Assembly: GCA_001784565.1 (NCBI GenBank)
Contig: MFRL01000057.1
Coordinates: 10,000 to 55,910 of the forward strand
Length of the DNA stretch: 45,911 nucleotides
Source of the DNA: Candidatus Melainabacteria bacterium GWF2_37_15
GTDB lineage: Bacteria > Cyanobacteriota > Vampirovibrionia > Gastranaerophilales > UBA9971
Direction: 5' to 3'
Positions 14,990 through 24,066 of the stretch are shown here, piece after piece (the first letter of the stretch is position 1; each line of letters starts with the position of its first letter). The notes under the pieces are model-generated. The model worked only from the letters and a program-made list of their open reading frames with translations. It did no database searches and was not told the origin of the DNA. The translations under genes and the position numbers were made by a program.

Positions 14990-16066
14990 ATGTTAAAAAA
15001 TCTTAGTCTGGAAGAACGAATAAGGATTAAAACAAGAATTACCCAATCTCTAATTTTCTTAATGGGTATGATGACGACTTTTGGAATTTATAAGGTAAAA
15101 GTCTTAGGGGATAACTATATCCCATGGATTGTTTTTATAATTTTTCTGTCGTTTGTGAGTATTATAACTGTTGAAATACTAAAAAAGTGGGCATACAGTA
15201 CTATTTCCGATTATATTTACAATGCTATTTTACACGCAAGTTCAGCATCCGGCGAAATAATAAAGGAAACAAGCCTCCAGGAAGGCGTTATAAATAAACA
15301 TATTAAACTTTTAAAGGATTCTGCCAGCGGAATTGAAAAATTAAAAAAATCCTCCTCAAAAACAAAGGACAGCGCTGTAGAAGTATCGAAAAATTCACAA
15401 AAGTCTCTGGAATTATCAGGAAAAGAGCAGGATTCAGTAGAGCAGAATATTGAAAAAATGAGTACTCTTAAGCAAAAAATAGAAATTATTGCTGAATTAA
15501 TCCTGGAATTAAGCGAACATACGCAGCAAATCGGAAGCATTATAGGTGTAGTTGAAGATATTACCGAACAGACAAATATGTTAGCATTGAACGCTGCAGT
15601 TGAGGCGGCAAGAGCAGGCGAGCATGGCAAGGGATTTGCGGTTGTTGCAAGTGAAATCAGGAAATTAGCTGACGAGAGCAAACAGGCAACCGCTAAAATT
15701 ACTTCCCTTATTTATGATATCCAGCAGGCTACAAATTCTACCGTTATGGCAACTGAAGAAGGCACAAAGGAAATTGAATCAGGCGTTGACCTGGCCCATC
15801 AGATAGCCCACAATATCGAGAGATTAAGATCAACAATTCAGGAAACAGTTAAATCAGTTGATTGGATCCTTAAAGATACGGACCATCAGCTTGAATGCGC
15901 ATCAGAAGTGCATAACTTAATAAACCAGCTTGATGAAGGGTTACTGGAATCAGCAGAAAAAATAAAACACACTCTTTTATCGCTTAACGACCTTAAGCAA
16001 ACCTCGGAAACATTGAGAAGCAGTATTGTCGGAATTGAGTATAAAGCTGTAAATAAGGCATTTTAA
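14990..16066 (+). CDS. Methyl-accepting chemotaxis protein without a periplasmic sensor
   Basis: A 358-aa receptor. Two adjacent membrane segments (about residues 18-36 and 43-65) are separated by only a few polar residues, so there is no room for an external ligand domain. The cytoplasmic helical hairpin tip is strongly conserved: D-I-x-E-Q-T-N-M-L-A-L-N-A-A-V-E-A-A-R-A-G-E, then G-K-G-F-A-V-V-A-S-E-I-R-K-L-A. Such receptors sense internal, membrane or partner-borne signals. I chose the ATG at 14990 (GGGAAG upstream, TATAAT before that) although the frame opens at 14924. The stop directly abuts the cheA ATG, so the pair is made together. Confidence 0.9.
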   Translation: MLKNLSLEERIRIKTRITQSLIFLMGMMTTFGIYKVKVLGDNYIPWIVFIIFLSFVSIITVEILKKWAYSTISDYIYNAILHASSASGEIIKETSLQEGVINKHIKLLKDSASGIEKLKKSSSKTKDSAVEVSKNSQKSLELSGKEQDSVEQNIEKMSTLKQKIEIIAELILELSEHTQQIGSIIGVVEDITEQTNMLALNAAVEAARAGEHGKGFAVVASEIRKLADESKQATAKITSLIYDIQQATNSTVMATEEGTKEIESGVDLAHQIAHNIERLRSTIQETVKSVDWILKDTDHQLECASEVHNLINQLDEGLLESAEKIKHTLLSLNDLKQTSETLRSSIVGIEYKAVNKAF

Positions 16067-19000
16067 ATGGATTTCCTCGAACATGAACTGGAAGAAATAT
16101 TAAAGATTTTTAGGGATGAAAGCGAAGAACAAATACAAAAATTAAATAAAAATCTTCTGAAGCTTGAAACAAACCCTAAAGATCACTCTGTAATATCCGA
16201 ACTTTTCCGGGAAGCCCACTCTCTTAAAGGCGCTGCACGGATGATCGGGCTTGATGATATACAATCCATAGCTCACAAGCTTGAGGATGTTCTGGGACTT
16301 GCCAAAGAAAATAAATTAAATATTACTTCGGAAATAATTGACAGCCTTTGTAAAACTGTTGATGCTATTGCTTCTATAATCAATGAATCAATAGAAACCC
16401 GCGGGAAATCAGAAAGTAACGAAATAGAACCCGTTATTAAAGCTCTGGAAAATATTATAAACGGCTCAGATAATATACAAGAGCGAGGAACAGTTGAGCC
16501 TGCAGAATCAGCATATAAGCATGCCAGTTCTTCGATTGTATTTACTAAAGGGGCAGAGGAAGTAAAAAAATTAATTACTCAAATTAAAGTAAATATTGAA
16601 AAATTAAAGGTTTTTTCTACAAGTATAGATGCTCTTGAAGAATTTTTATTTTTTCTGAATGAGCTGCATAAACATCTTGAATCCTGCGATAATCAGCGTA
16701 TTATAGCTATAATACAGGATATTAAGCTTAAAATTGAATCTACGATAAGGGGAAGCGGTGTTTTAACAGACAGTGAAGTCTCTGAAATTGAAGCATCATT
16801 TGATGATTTTATTTTAGTGTATGAAAGACTAACCTATAATCCCGAGGATAAGCCTGTAGAACCTCTTAATGAAACTGTCGAAGAACCTGAAATTGTAGAA
16901 GAACCCGATTTTATAAAAAATATACATATATTTTCACAACATACTGAAGATAATATTCAAAAGTTTCAGGATGTTATTTCTAAGCTTAATGATCTTTCAA
17001 GTGGAATTAATAATAACCAGGTCAGGGAAATAATTGAAAAAATTACGGAGATTCTGGTTTTCTCAAAGGAAAAAGCTGCTCCTTTAAATCAGGACATGAT
17101 TAACGTTATCGAGGAAAGTTTTACTGCAGCAATCCAGACAACGGATTCTTCTCAGGAAACAAAGGAAGACCCCGGCCTTATTTTGCAGCGGATAACAGTA
17201 CTCCAGCAAATCTTAAAACTGGCTGTACAAAATGAAATTGTACCTGTTAAAGCGAAAACAAAAGAAGAGGATAATTTGTCTAAAGCCACCCTGCCTCCTA
17301 TAAGGAAAAATGCAGATATTTTTCCCAAAAACGATGTAGGAGACGAAGAAAAACTCAAGCAATTTGATTTAAAATTCGGCGATACCAGTACTATTAAAAC
17401 CTTAAGGGTAGATACACAAAAACTGGACCAGCTGGTAAACCAGGTGGGCGAACTTATAATAGCTAAAATCAAGGCAAAAGAACATTTAAGCGATACAGAA
17501 AAAATCATTCGCACCATTGAAGAATGGTACAGGGAATGGAATAAAACAAAGCAATATTTCAGGCATATCGAAAGATATCATAAAACATTCGACAAAGCGC
17601 CATCTGGAACATCTTCCATTACCAAAAGCGTTAATTCCTTTATGGAAGAAAATTCATCCAGGTTGTCGACTCTTATGGCTAAAATGAATTCCCTGTATAA
17701 AGTTATACAGGAAGACGACGCAAGGTTAAACCTCATAGTAGGCGGGCTTGAAGAGAAAATAAAAAGCGTAAGGGTGTTACCTCTTGCGACTATATTCCAT
17801 CTTTTCCCAAGGATGGTAAGGGATATTGCCAGGGAAAAAAATAAAGACATTGATTTTGTCATAACAGGAAGCGAGACAAGCGTTGATAAAAAAATAATTG
17901 AAGAAATCAAAGCGCCTCTTATGCATATTATTAGAAATTCCATAGATCATGGGATTGAGACTCCTGATGAAAGGATTAAAAATGGTAAACACCCGACAGG
18001 TAGAATCTTGCTGGGAGCATACCACCTTGAAAATAGTGTTTTGATTGAAATAAGTGATGATGGTAAAGGTATTGATACAGACGCTATCAGGAGAAAAGTG
18101 CTGCAAAAAGGGCTTTTAACCCCGGAAGAGCTTGAAGCTATATCAGAAGAGCAAATAATGAATATTATCTTCTGGCCGGGATTTTCTACAGGCGAAACAG
18201 TGACCGATATTTCAGGAAGAGGCATTGGGCTGGATATTGTTTATACAAAAATTTCCCAGTTAAATGGCAAAGTTAAGGTTAAATCAAGCCTGGGTAAAGG
18301 GTGTCAGGTTTCTATCCAGCTTCCTGTTACAATGGCAACAATTAAAGCCTTTCTAGTAAAAGTGAATAATCAGACATTTGCAATACCGACCAGTGCAATA
18401 AAAACAACACACCTTATCAGCAGGGATAAAATATTATACAAGGAAGGCAAAAAAATAATTATAGTCGATAACAGGACAGTTCCCATCTGTTCCATTGCAG
18501 AAACCCTTGAAATGTGTGATAACAGCAATAATAGCGATAAGCTGGTTGTAATTGTAGTGCAGGCAGAAGATACACAGATCGGTTTTATTGTGGATAAACT
18601 TGTGGGAGATCAGGAAATCCTTCATAAGAACCTGTCAGAGCCGCTTGTAAGAGTAAGAAATATCGCAGGAATCACGACTCTTGGTTCAGGAGACCTGTGT
18701 CTTATCCTGAATGTAAGTGATCTTGTGAAATCAGCATATGTTAATTTCGGCCGTCCGTGCAGAAGACCTGCATTGCCTGTAAAAATGAATGAAGAAAACT
18801 GCAAGAAAAAAGTGCTGGTTGTTGATGATTCTACGACTACAAGGATTTTACAGAGAAATATTCTTAAAGCAGCAGGCTATGACGTGGAAGTGGCTGTTAA
18901 TGGTTTTGAAGCGCTTAATAAAATTGCATGTGAAAATTATGATATTGTAATTTCTGATGTGGAAATGCCTGAAATAAATGGTATTGAGCTTACGGAAAGG

Positions 19001-19174
19001 CTTCGCCAGAATGAAAAATTAAAAAATATTCCTCTTATCCTTGTTACTTCGCTTGCTTCTGAGCAGGATAAGCTAAAAGGAATAAATGCAGGCGCAAATG
19101 CATATATTGTGAAGAGTGAATTTAACCAGGAAGAGCTGCTCAGCACAATACAAAGATTAATTAACCAGAATTAA
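16067..19174 (+). CDS. cheA: Hybrid chemotaxis histidine kinase CheA-REC
   Basis: A 1035-aa kinase. The Hpt domain carries phospho-accepting H51 in E-A-H-S-L-K-G-A-A-R. A long acidic linker (about 130-440) follows and may hold a degenerate second helical domain. Dimerisation begins near L-R-V-D-T-Q-K-L-D-Q-L-V-N-Q-V-G-E-L. The ATPase has I-I-R-N-S-I-D-H-G-I-E, D-D-G-K-G-I-D and G-R-G-I-G-L-D-I-V. A CheW-like domain follows, and a C-terminal receiver has D964 (S-D-V-E-M-P-E-I-N). No CheY, CheB or CheR lies nearby; outputs are probably its own receiver and the divergent REC-GGDEF. This looks like an alternative chemosensory pathway as much as a flagellar one. Confidence 0.93.
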   Translation: MDFLEHELEEILKIFRDESEEQIQKLNKNLLKLETNPKDHSVISELFREAHSLKGAARMIGLDDIQSIAHKLEDVLGLAKENKLNITSEIIDSLCKTVDAIASIINESIETRGKSESNEIEPVIKALENIINGSDNIQERGTVEPAESAYKHASSSIVFTKGAEEVKKLITQIKVNIEKLKVFSTSIDALEEFLFFLNELHKHLESCDNQRIIAIIQDIKLKIESTIRGSGVLTDSEVSEIEASFDDFILVYERLTYNPEDKPVEPLNETVEEPEIVEEPDFIKNIHIFSQHTEDNIQKFQDVISKLNDLSSGINNNQVREIIEKITEILVFSKEKAAPLNQDMINVIEESFTAAIQTTDSSQETKEDPGLILQRITVLQQILKLAVQNEIVPVKAKTKEEDNLSKATLPPIRKNADIFPKNDVGDEEKLKQFDLKFGDTSTIKTLRVDTQKLDQLVNQVGELIIAKIKAKEHLSDTEKIIRTIEEWYREWNKTKQYFRHIERYHKTFDKAPSGTSSITKSVNSFMEENSSRLSTLMAKMNSLYKVIQEDDARLNLIVGGLEEKIKSVRVLPLATIFHLFPRMVRDIAREKNKDIDFVITGSETSVDKKIIEEIKAPLMHIIRNSIDHGIETPDERIKNGKHPTGRILLGAYHLENSVLIEISDDGKGIDTDAIRRKVLQKGLLTPEELEAISEEQIMNIIFWPGFSTGETVTDISGRGIGLDIVYTKISQLNGKVKVKSSLGKGCQVSIQLPVTMATIKAFLVKVNNQTFAIPTSAIKTTHLISRDKILYKEGKKIIIVDNRTVPICSIAETLEMCDNSNNSDKLVVIVVQAEDTQIGFIVDKLVGDQEILHKNLSEPLVRVRNIAGITTLGSGDLCLILNVSDLVKSAYVNFGRPCRRPALPVKMNEENCKKKVLVVDDSTTTRILQRNILKAAGYDVEVAVNGFEALNKIACENYDIVISDVEMPEINGIELTERLRQNEKLKNIPLILVTSLASEQDKLKGINAGANAYIVKSEFNQEELLSTIQRLINQN

Positions 19175-19254
19175 AATAAGACACCTGCTTGAACTAATTT
19201 TTTTTTTAAACTATCATTAACCATACATTGTGCACAATAAAAAGGAAAAGAACT

Positions 19255-19608
19255 ATGAATCCTATAATAGCAGAGCTTGAAAACGAACAAAAAAAGGAAA
19301 CCTTGCCAGAGGTGGAACCTGGCGATTCTGTGAAAGTATTTGTCCGTATTAAAGAAGGCAATAAAGAAAGAACACAGGCATTTGAAGGCGTTGTAATTAA
19401 AAAACAGGGCGGCGACTTCAAAAAAACCATTACCGTAAGACGAGTATTCCAGGGTATTGGAGTTGAAAGGGTTTTCCCACTTCACTCTCCAAGAATCGAA
19501 AGTATTAAAATCCTGAGAAAAGGTAGCGTAAAAAGAGCTAGACTTTACTATCTTCGTGAACGTACAGGTAAAGCTGCACGTATCAAGGAAAAAATGACCA
19601 CAAGATAA
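19255..19608 (+). CDS. rplS: 50S ribosomal protein L19
   Basis: Ribosomal protein at the 30S-50S interface, 117 aa, normal length. It shows [36 protein letters not shown] and the C-terminal R-R/K-A-R-L-Y-Y-L-R. The ATG at 19255 has AAGGAAAAG upstream; the frame opens earlier at 19228 without reason to use it. It begins a block that normally continues with rbgA and rnhB, but an unrelated NYN gene intervenes. Confidence 0.97.
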   Translation: MNPIIAELENEQKKETLPEVEPGDSVKVFVRIKEGNKERTQAFEGVVIKKQGGDFKKTITVRRVFQGIGVERVFPLHSPRIESIKILRKGSVKRARLYYLRERTGKAARIKEKMTTR

Positions 19609-19720
19609 TCTATATTCTCTGATGTTGAAAATTGAAAAAATATCAAGTAGGGAGTATTGACATTTTGTCTGGCATAGTAAAAAATGTAAATATACTCGTT
19701 GCGGTTTATACTGTAACATC

Positions 19721-19745
19721 AATAGTAACCTTTATGGTTACTATT
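19721..19745 (+). other. Hairpin in the leader of the NYN gene
   Basis: AATAGTAACC, loop TTTAT, GGTTACTATT: a perfect 10-bp stem ending 23 bases before the ATG at 19769 and just before AAGGGG. It could terminate rplS transcripts weakly or control translation of the NYN gene. A TTGACA at 19657-19662 is a possible -35 for a separate promoter. Confidence 0.45.
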
Positions 19746-19768
19746 TGTACTTTTAAGGGGATTTATTA

Positions 19769-20458
19769 ATGTCTAGGGTTTTAGTCTTAATAGACGGATT
19801 TAATTATTATCATCGATTAGATGAATATCAAGATAAATATAACGAATGCGTAAAATGGTTAAATTATCGTAGTCTTATAGAATCTTATCTTGATGATAAG
19901 GATAAAGAAAACGTTAAAATTATTTATTTTTCTGCTATAGCGAAACATAGACCCAGTCATAGTCAGAAAAGACATAAAACATACATTAATGCTTTAAAAT
20001 CTCAAAATATTGATGTAGTTTTAGGAAATTTTAAAGATAAGTTTATTATTAGATGTAAAAATAATGAAAAATGTTCAAATTGTTTGAATACACAAGATAA
20101 AACTAAACTTAAAAGGCATGAAGAAAAAAATACTGACGTGAACATTGCTATAACGTTAATCGAATATACAATTATGAATCAATATGACAAATGTTTTATT
20201 TTAAGCTCGGATAGCGATTTTTCTTCTGCTGTATTAAGGGCAAAACAATTAGCTCCAGATAAACAAATTATAATTTGCCCTCCTCCCTATCCAGATAAGA
20301 AAATTAGAAATTTTAAATATTATATCGGGAATCTAACGAAAATTTCAGGTCAAGACCCTTTATTTATATACTGGAATAAAATAAAAGCTAATCAATTTCC
20401 AGATGATTTCAACGGACTAATAAACCCCTGGCAAGTTACAAAATCAGTACAAATATAA
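19769..20458 (+). CDS. NYN-domain (PIN-like) nuclease
   Basis: A 229-aa protein of the NYN/LabA-type branch of PIN nucleases, expected to cut RNA with bound metal. Acidic residues sit in the usual order: L-I-D-G-F-N-Y-Y near residue 8, K-N-T-D-V-N-I-A in the centre and S-S-D-S-D-F. A cysteine cluster C-x5-C-x2-C with a following H (about 92-110) may bind zinc. The coding DNA is visibly more AT-rich than its neighbours and the gene sits inside the normally contiguous rplS-rbgA-rnhB block, with its own leader and hairpin, so it looks acquired. RNA decay, defence or a toxin role are all possible. Confidence 0.82.
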   Translation: MSRVLVLIDGFNYYHRLDEYQDKYNECVKWLNYRSLIESYLDDKDKENVKIIYFSAIAKHRPSHSQKRHKTYINALKSQNIDVVLGNFKDKFIIRCKNNEKCSNCLNTQDKTKLKRHEEKNTDVNIAITLIEYTIMNQYDKCFILSSDSDFSSAVLRAKQLAPDKQIIICPPPYPDKKIRNFKYYIGNLTKISGQDPLFIYWNKIKANQFPDDFNGLINPWQVTKSVQI

Positions 20459-20487
20459 TCTCTAATTAATATAAGGTAAGTATACAA

Positions 20488-21330
20488 ATGTCAATTCACT
20501 GGTATCCCGGCCATATAGCTAAGGCTGAAAAAAAGCTTCAGGGTCAATTAAGCCTCGTTGATGTAGTTATTGAAGTTTTGGATGCAAGGATACCGGAAAG
20601 TAGCAGATATGAAGACCTGGGCAGGCTTACAGCCGATAAGCCCAGGTTACTTATTTTGAATAAGTCCGATATTGCTGATCCTGTCGAAAATACTAAATGG
20701 CTAAATTTTTTTACTGAAAAAACAGGCCAAAAAGTAATTTTAACCAGCGCATCTTCCTCCAAAGACATATCGACTATTATAAAGCACGCAGCAGAGCTCG
20801 GAAAACCCGCAATAGACAAGATTGTCCAAAAGGGGCTGCTGCCCCGGCCCATAAGGGTTATGGTCGTTGGTATGCCGAATGTGGGAAAATCCAGTATTAT
20901 TAATAAACTCATTAAAACCGCAAAAGCAAGGACAGGTGAAAAGGCTGGTGTAACAAGGACTATCCAGTGGATAAGGATTCATCCGAAGCTGGAACTCCTC
21001 GATACACCCGGAATTATACCAACCCGGCTGGAAAACCAGGAAAGGGCAATAAAGCTCGCTATGGTGAATTCAATCGGAGAAGCCGCTTACGATAAAATTG
21101 AAGTTGCAAAAGCGCTTGTCAAGCTTTTATTTGAAAGGTATAAAGACTTGTTTTGCGGTTACTACAAAGTTACACAGCCAACGCTGGAAAATATTATTGA
21201 GTCGAGGAAGTTACTGCTCCCGGGCGGAAAACCGGACTTTGACCGCGCAGCCCAGCTGGTACTCAGCGATTTTAGAAAAGGCAGAATAGGGAGAATGACG
21301 CTTGAAAGTCCGCAGGAATCCGAAGATTAA
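20488..21330 (+). CDS. rbgA: Ribosome biogenesis GTPase RbgA/YlqF
   Basis: Circularly permuted GTPase that assists late 50S subunit assembly, 280 aa. H-W-Y-P-G-H-I-A-K-A opens the protein. The motif order is permuted: G4 N-K-S-D first, then G1 G-M-P-N-V-G-K-S-S and G3 D-T-P-G. R-T-G-E-K-A-G-V-T-R is the switch segment. The C-terminal helical part contacts rRNA. It overlaps rnhB by 29 bases, so the pair is tightly coupled. Confidence 0.95.
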   Translation: MSIHWYPGHIAKAEKKLQGQLSLVDVVIEVLDARIPESSRYEDLGRLTADKPRLLILNKSDIADPVENTKWLNFFTEKTGQKVILTSASSSKDISTIIKHAAELGKPAIDKIVQKGLLPRPIRVMVVGMPNVGKSSIINKLIKTAKARTGEKAGVTRTIQWIRIHPKLELLDTPGIIPTRLENQERAIKLAMVNSIGEAAYDKIEVAKALVKLLFERYKDLFCGYYKVTQPTLENIIESRKLLLPGGKPDFDRAAQLVLSDFRKGRIGRMTLESPQESED

Positions 21331-21925
21331 GGAGTTAACAAGCTTTGATAAGGCTTTTGGTTGTCCAGTTATAGGTACGGACGAGGCGGGTCGTGGGCCG
21401 ATCGCTGGGCCAGTTGTGGCGGCTGCTGTATTTTTCCCTTGTTTTAATGATGAAATTTGTGAAACCATAAAATTTATAGATGATTCAAAAAAGGTAAATC
21501 CAAAACTTAGAAAAGAGCTGTCCGAACAGATTAAAAAAGTGGCAAAATATAGTATTTGTGAAGCCAGCGTGGAAGAAATCGAGAAATATAATATTCTCAA
21601 GGCGTCTTTGCTGGCGATGAAGCGGGCATGTGATGCTTTGCTTCCACTGGTGCAGGAAGCCTTAATCCTCGTTGATGGAAAGTTTATTATCCCCTCTTAC
21701 ATAAAAAACCAGAAGGCTGTCAAAAAAGGCGATTCGCTTTCTGCCTCCATAGCCGCAGCAAGCATACTTGCAAAAGTTCATCGGGATGAATTTATGGAAA
21801 CATTATCGGAAAAATTCCCTGTTTATGGGTGGCAAAAAAATAAGGGGTATCCTACCCTATTTCACAGGCAGGCAGTGAAAAAACATGGCTCCTGCGAATG
21901 GCACAGGCAAAGCTTTTTAAAATAA
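21302..21925 (+). CDS. rnhB: Ribonuclease HII
   Basis: Removes ribonucleotides and RNA primers from RNA-DNA hybrids. The 207-aa protein has G-T-D-E-A-G-R-G-P-I-A-G-P-V (catalytic D and E), I-D-D-S-K-K, L-V-D-G and A-A-A-S-I-L-A-K-V-H-R-D. The start is a TTG at 21302 inside rbgA, with AGGGAG 8 bases upstream; no in-frame ATG precedes the conserved core at a better position. Third gene of the rplS-rbgA-rnhB block. Confidence 0.95.
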   Translation: MKVRRNPKIKELTSFDKAFGCPVIGTDEAGRGPIAGPVVAAAVFFPCFNDEICETIKFIDDSKKVNPKLRKELSEQIKKVAKYSICEASVEEIEKYNILKASLLAMKRACDALLPLVQEALILVDGKFIIPSYIKNQKAVKKGDSLSASIAAASILAKVHRDEFMETLSEKFPVYGWQKNKGYPTLFHRQAVKKHGSCEWHRQSFLK

Positions 21926-22013
21926 TATAAAGTTTTGTAAAATTTATCTGATATTTTGTTAATAAAAAATATTTTTGAACATTATATTCAACAGAGTATA
22001 AGGAAAAACAATT

Positions 22014-23930
22014 ATGCAAGTATCTGCTTTAAATTCTCTGCAAAATAATTATTCTGTAAAAACCCTGAAAAAATCTGAAAACAATCAAACACAATTACAA
22101 AATCAGACGCATATAATCAGTTTTCAGGGCGCACAGGGGATGCGATCCGCTGTGTTAGCAAAAAGTTTATCATTCAAAGGCCAACCTATTCCCCAGCAAC
22201 TTAAAATAATACCCACAGAAGAAAACGGCGAACAGACCGGAGTCTCAAACCTTCTAGCCTTGCCTCAGGGTAAATATGAAATCCCAAATTCGAGCCTGGA
22301 AGTAGTGGCTAATGGAAAACGTAATTTTAAAGAAGTTAAAGTAATACATGGTGATAAGGAAATATTGGCGGTAAAAAGCGAGAAAGCGATATCTCCTGAT
22401 TTAGAGGTTAAATTCACCGAAGGTAAGGACGGAAAAGTAGCAACCCTTACAGGTGACGGCTTTAAAGCTGTGGCAATCGAAGGCTCGGAAATAATAAGGG
22501 ATGGATTTGAATTCAAAATGCCCTCATATAAAAAACAGGTGGAAAAACAGGTGAGATTTGGAGCAAGCTATCACCCTATTATGGCGTTTAAGCCGGAAGT
22601 AACACAACAGGCTCTGGAAAAATCTTTGCCATATATAAATGAGTTATCTGAAAAATTCCCGATAGATGAAGAACTGGACAAAAATTATACAGTAGTCCAG
22701 ACAATAGGAGGGTTTGGCACCAGGTTGTGTAGCCTTGGTAATAAAACATCAGCAAACACTCCGGCAGGAATACCTTTATTAGCTTATTCACTTTTACCGG
22801 TAATACAGGCAGGAATCAGGATTCCGTTTAGTGTCCTTCCTGAAAATACTACTATTGAGGAAGATATTTCAGTAGGAACCGCAGGTGGCGTGATAGAAGG
22901 CATTGAAACCGGTAAAGTCCCGACAGATAAAAATATATTAATAGTGCCAGGTGATGGAATCCACGATATTAATATAAAACCTGCCCTTAAGGCATTCCAT
23001 AAAAATAAAGAAGCAGGCATGATGCTGATAGGAAATGCTGTTCCACAGGACCAGATCAGTAAGTTTGGAATTATTGGTACTGATACTAAAGGACTTGTAA
23101 CCAAATTTATAGAAAAACCCAAATCTCCTGATTTTGCAAAAGAAGGCATAATCACAGATGCCAATGGTAATTACGACAAAGAAAATCCAAAATACAACGC
23201 AAGTATTGCCCTTTACGCGTTAAAACCACCTGTTACTAAGGCTTTCCTTGCCCTGGGTGATATAGTCAGGGCTGATAACAAGGAATATGATTTTGGAAAG
23301 CATGCCCTTCAATCTCTACAGGTACTATGTAACGAGGATATTTTAGACAATACAGGAAAAATTGATAAAAATAAATTTAATGAAGTTCTCAACACACTTG
23401 ATGAAAAACACCCGTTAAAAAAACTTGTTCAAAAAGCCGGCGTTGATAAGCTGGTTAAATCTATTAAAAAAGCAGGCCTTTCTGTACAAGACACAAAACA
23501 AGCCTTGCATGAAACCGATAAGGCTATTAATGTTGTTCGTGAGAAAGACAAGAACAATTGGTTAATTCAAGCAGTTAATGAGATGGGAATCAACCCGGTA
23601 ATTAAACAGCTCAATCCTGTGGTTCAGATGCTTAAGAATAAAGACGGCGAAAGAATGAAAATGATTGCTTATGCGGGTGATGCTGATTGGGCTGATGTGG
23701 GCACTATACCTCAGTTCATTGACACTTCAAGGCAAATTGCAGCTGGCGAATCTTTTATAAATCTTCCGAAAGAAATTAGACAAGGGTTTAAGGATAATGT
23801 TCTGGAAACCGGAATATCCTATATTCCTTCTTCAGAAACAGATAAACGTTCCCCAAAAGAAGCATTTAAGTCGTTTTTAGGTGAAAATGGAACAGCAAAA
23901 GGCAATATTGTTGTTATGGAAAATGAATAA
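22014..23930 (+). CDS. Nucleotidyltransferase-domain protein with N-terminal motif extension
   Basis: A 638-aa protein. Residues 1-220 are an unfamiliar extension with I-S-F-Q-G (35-39), L-S-F-K-G (52-56) and V-R-F-G-A (180-184), echoing the short motif of other proteins here. Residues about 225-400 form a sugar-1-phosphate nucleotidyltransferase core: G-G-F-G-T-R-L (232-238), P-A-G-I-P-L-L, V-G-T-A-G-G-V (287-293), V-P-G-D-G-I-H-D-I-N (311-320) and F-I-E-K-P-K (365-370). An insertion of roughly 110 residues lies between Y-D-F-G-K-H-A-L and the C-terminal W-A-D-V-G-T-I, segments that are close together in standard enzymes. The sugar and nucleotide cannot be told. GTATAAGGAAAAAC precedes the ATG. 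Confidence 0.75.
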   Translation: MQVSALNSLQNNYSVKTLKKSENNQTQLQNQTHIISFQGAQGMRSAVLAKSLSFKGQPIPQQLKIIPTEENGEQTGVSNLLALPQGKYEIPNSSLEVVANGKRNFKEVKVIHGDKEILAVKSEKAISPDLEVKFTEGKDGKVATLTGDGFKAVAIEGSEIIRDGFEFKMPSYKKQVEKQVRFGASYHPIMAFKPEVTQQALEKSLPYINELSEKFPIDEELDKNYTVVQTIGGFGTRLCSLGNKTSANTPAGIPLLAYSLLPVIQAGIRIPFSVLPENTTIEEDISVGTAGGVIEGIETGKVPTDKNILIVPGDGIHDINIKPALKAFHKNKEAGMMLIGNAVPQDQISKFGIIGTDTKGLVTKFIEKPKSPDFAKEGIITDANGNYDKENPKYNASIALYALKPPVTKAFLALGDIVRADNKEYDFGKHALQSLQVLCNEDILDNTGKIDKNKFNEVLNTLDEKHPLKKLVQKAGVDKLVKSIKKAGLSVQDTKQALHETDKAINVVREKDKNNWLIQAVNEMGINPVIKQLNPVVQMLKNKDGERMKMIAYAGDADWADVGTIPQFIDTSRQIAAGESFINLPKEIRQGFKDNVLETGISYIPSSETDKRSPKEAFKSFLGENGTAKGNIVVMENE

Positions 23931-23974
23931 TATAAAGTTTTGTAAAAACTTTAGCAAAAATTAGTCAAATTTAG

Positions 23975-23999
23975 GCAATATTTTTTTTCAGTTAACTTA
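23975..23999 (+). promoter_or_regulatory. Shared T-tract/ACTTA upstream element, copy C
   Basis: GCAATATTTTTTTTCAG followed by TTAACTTA and GTATATTC. It lies 68 bases before the ATG at 24067. It keeps the CAA, T-tract, CAG and ACTTA spacing of copy A. Confidence 0.5.
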
Positions 24000-24066
24000 G
24001 TATATTCAGAAGGAAAAATTTAATTTAGTGGAAATTAGAATAGTAAGAAAGCAATGGAGGCTTAAA

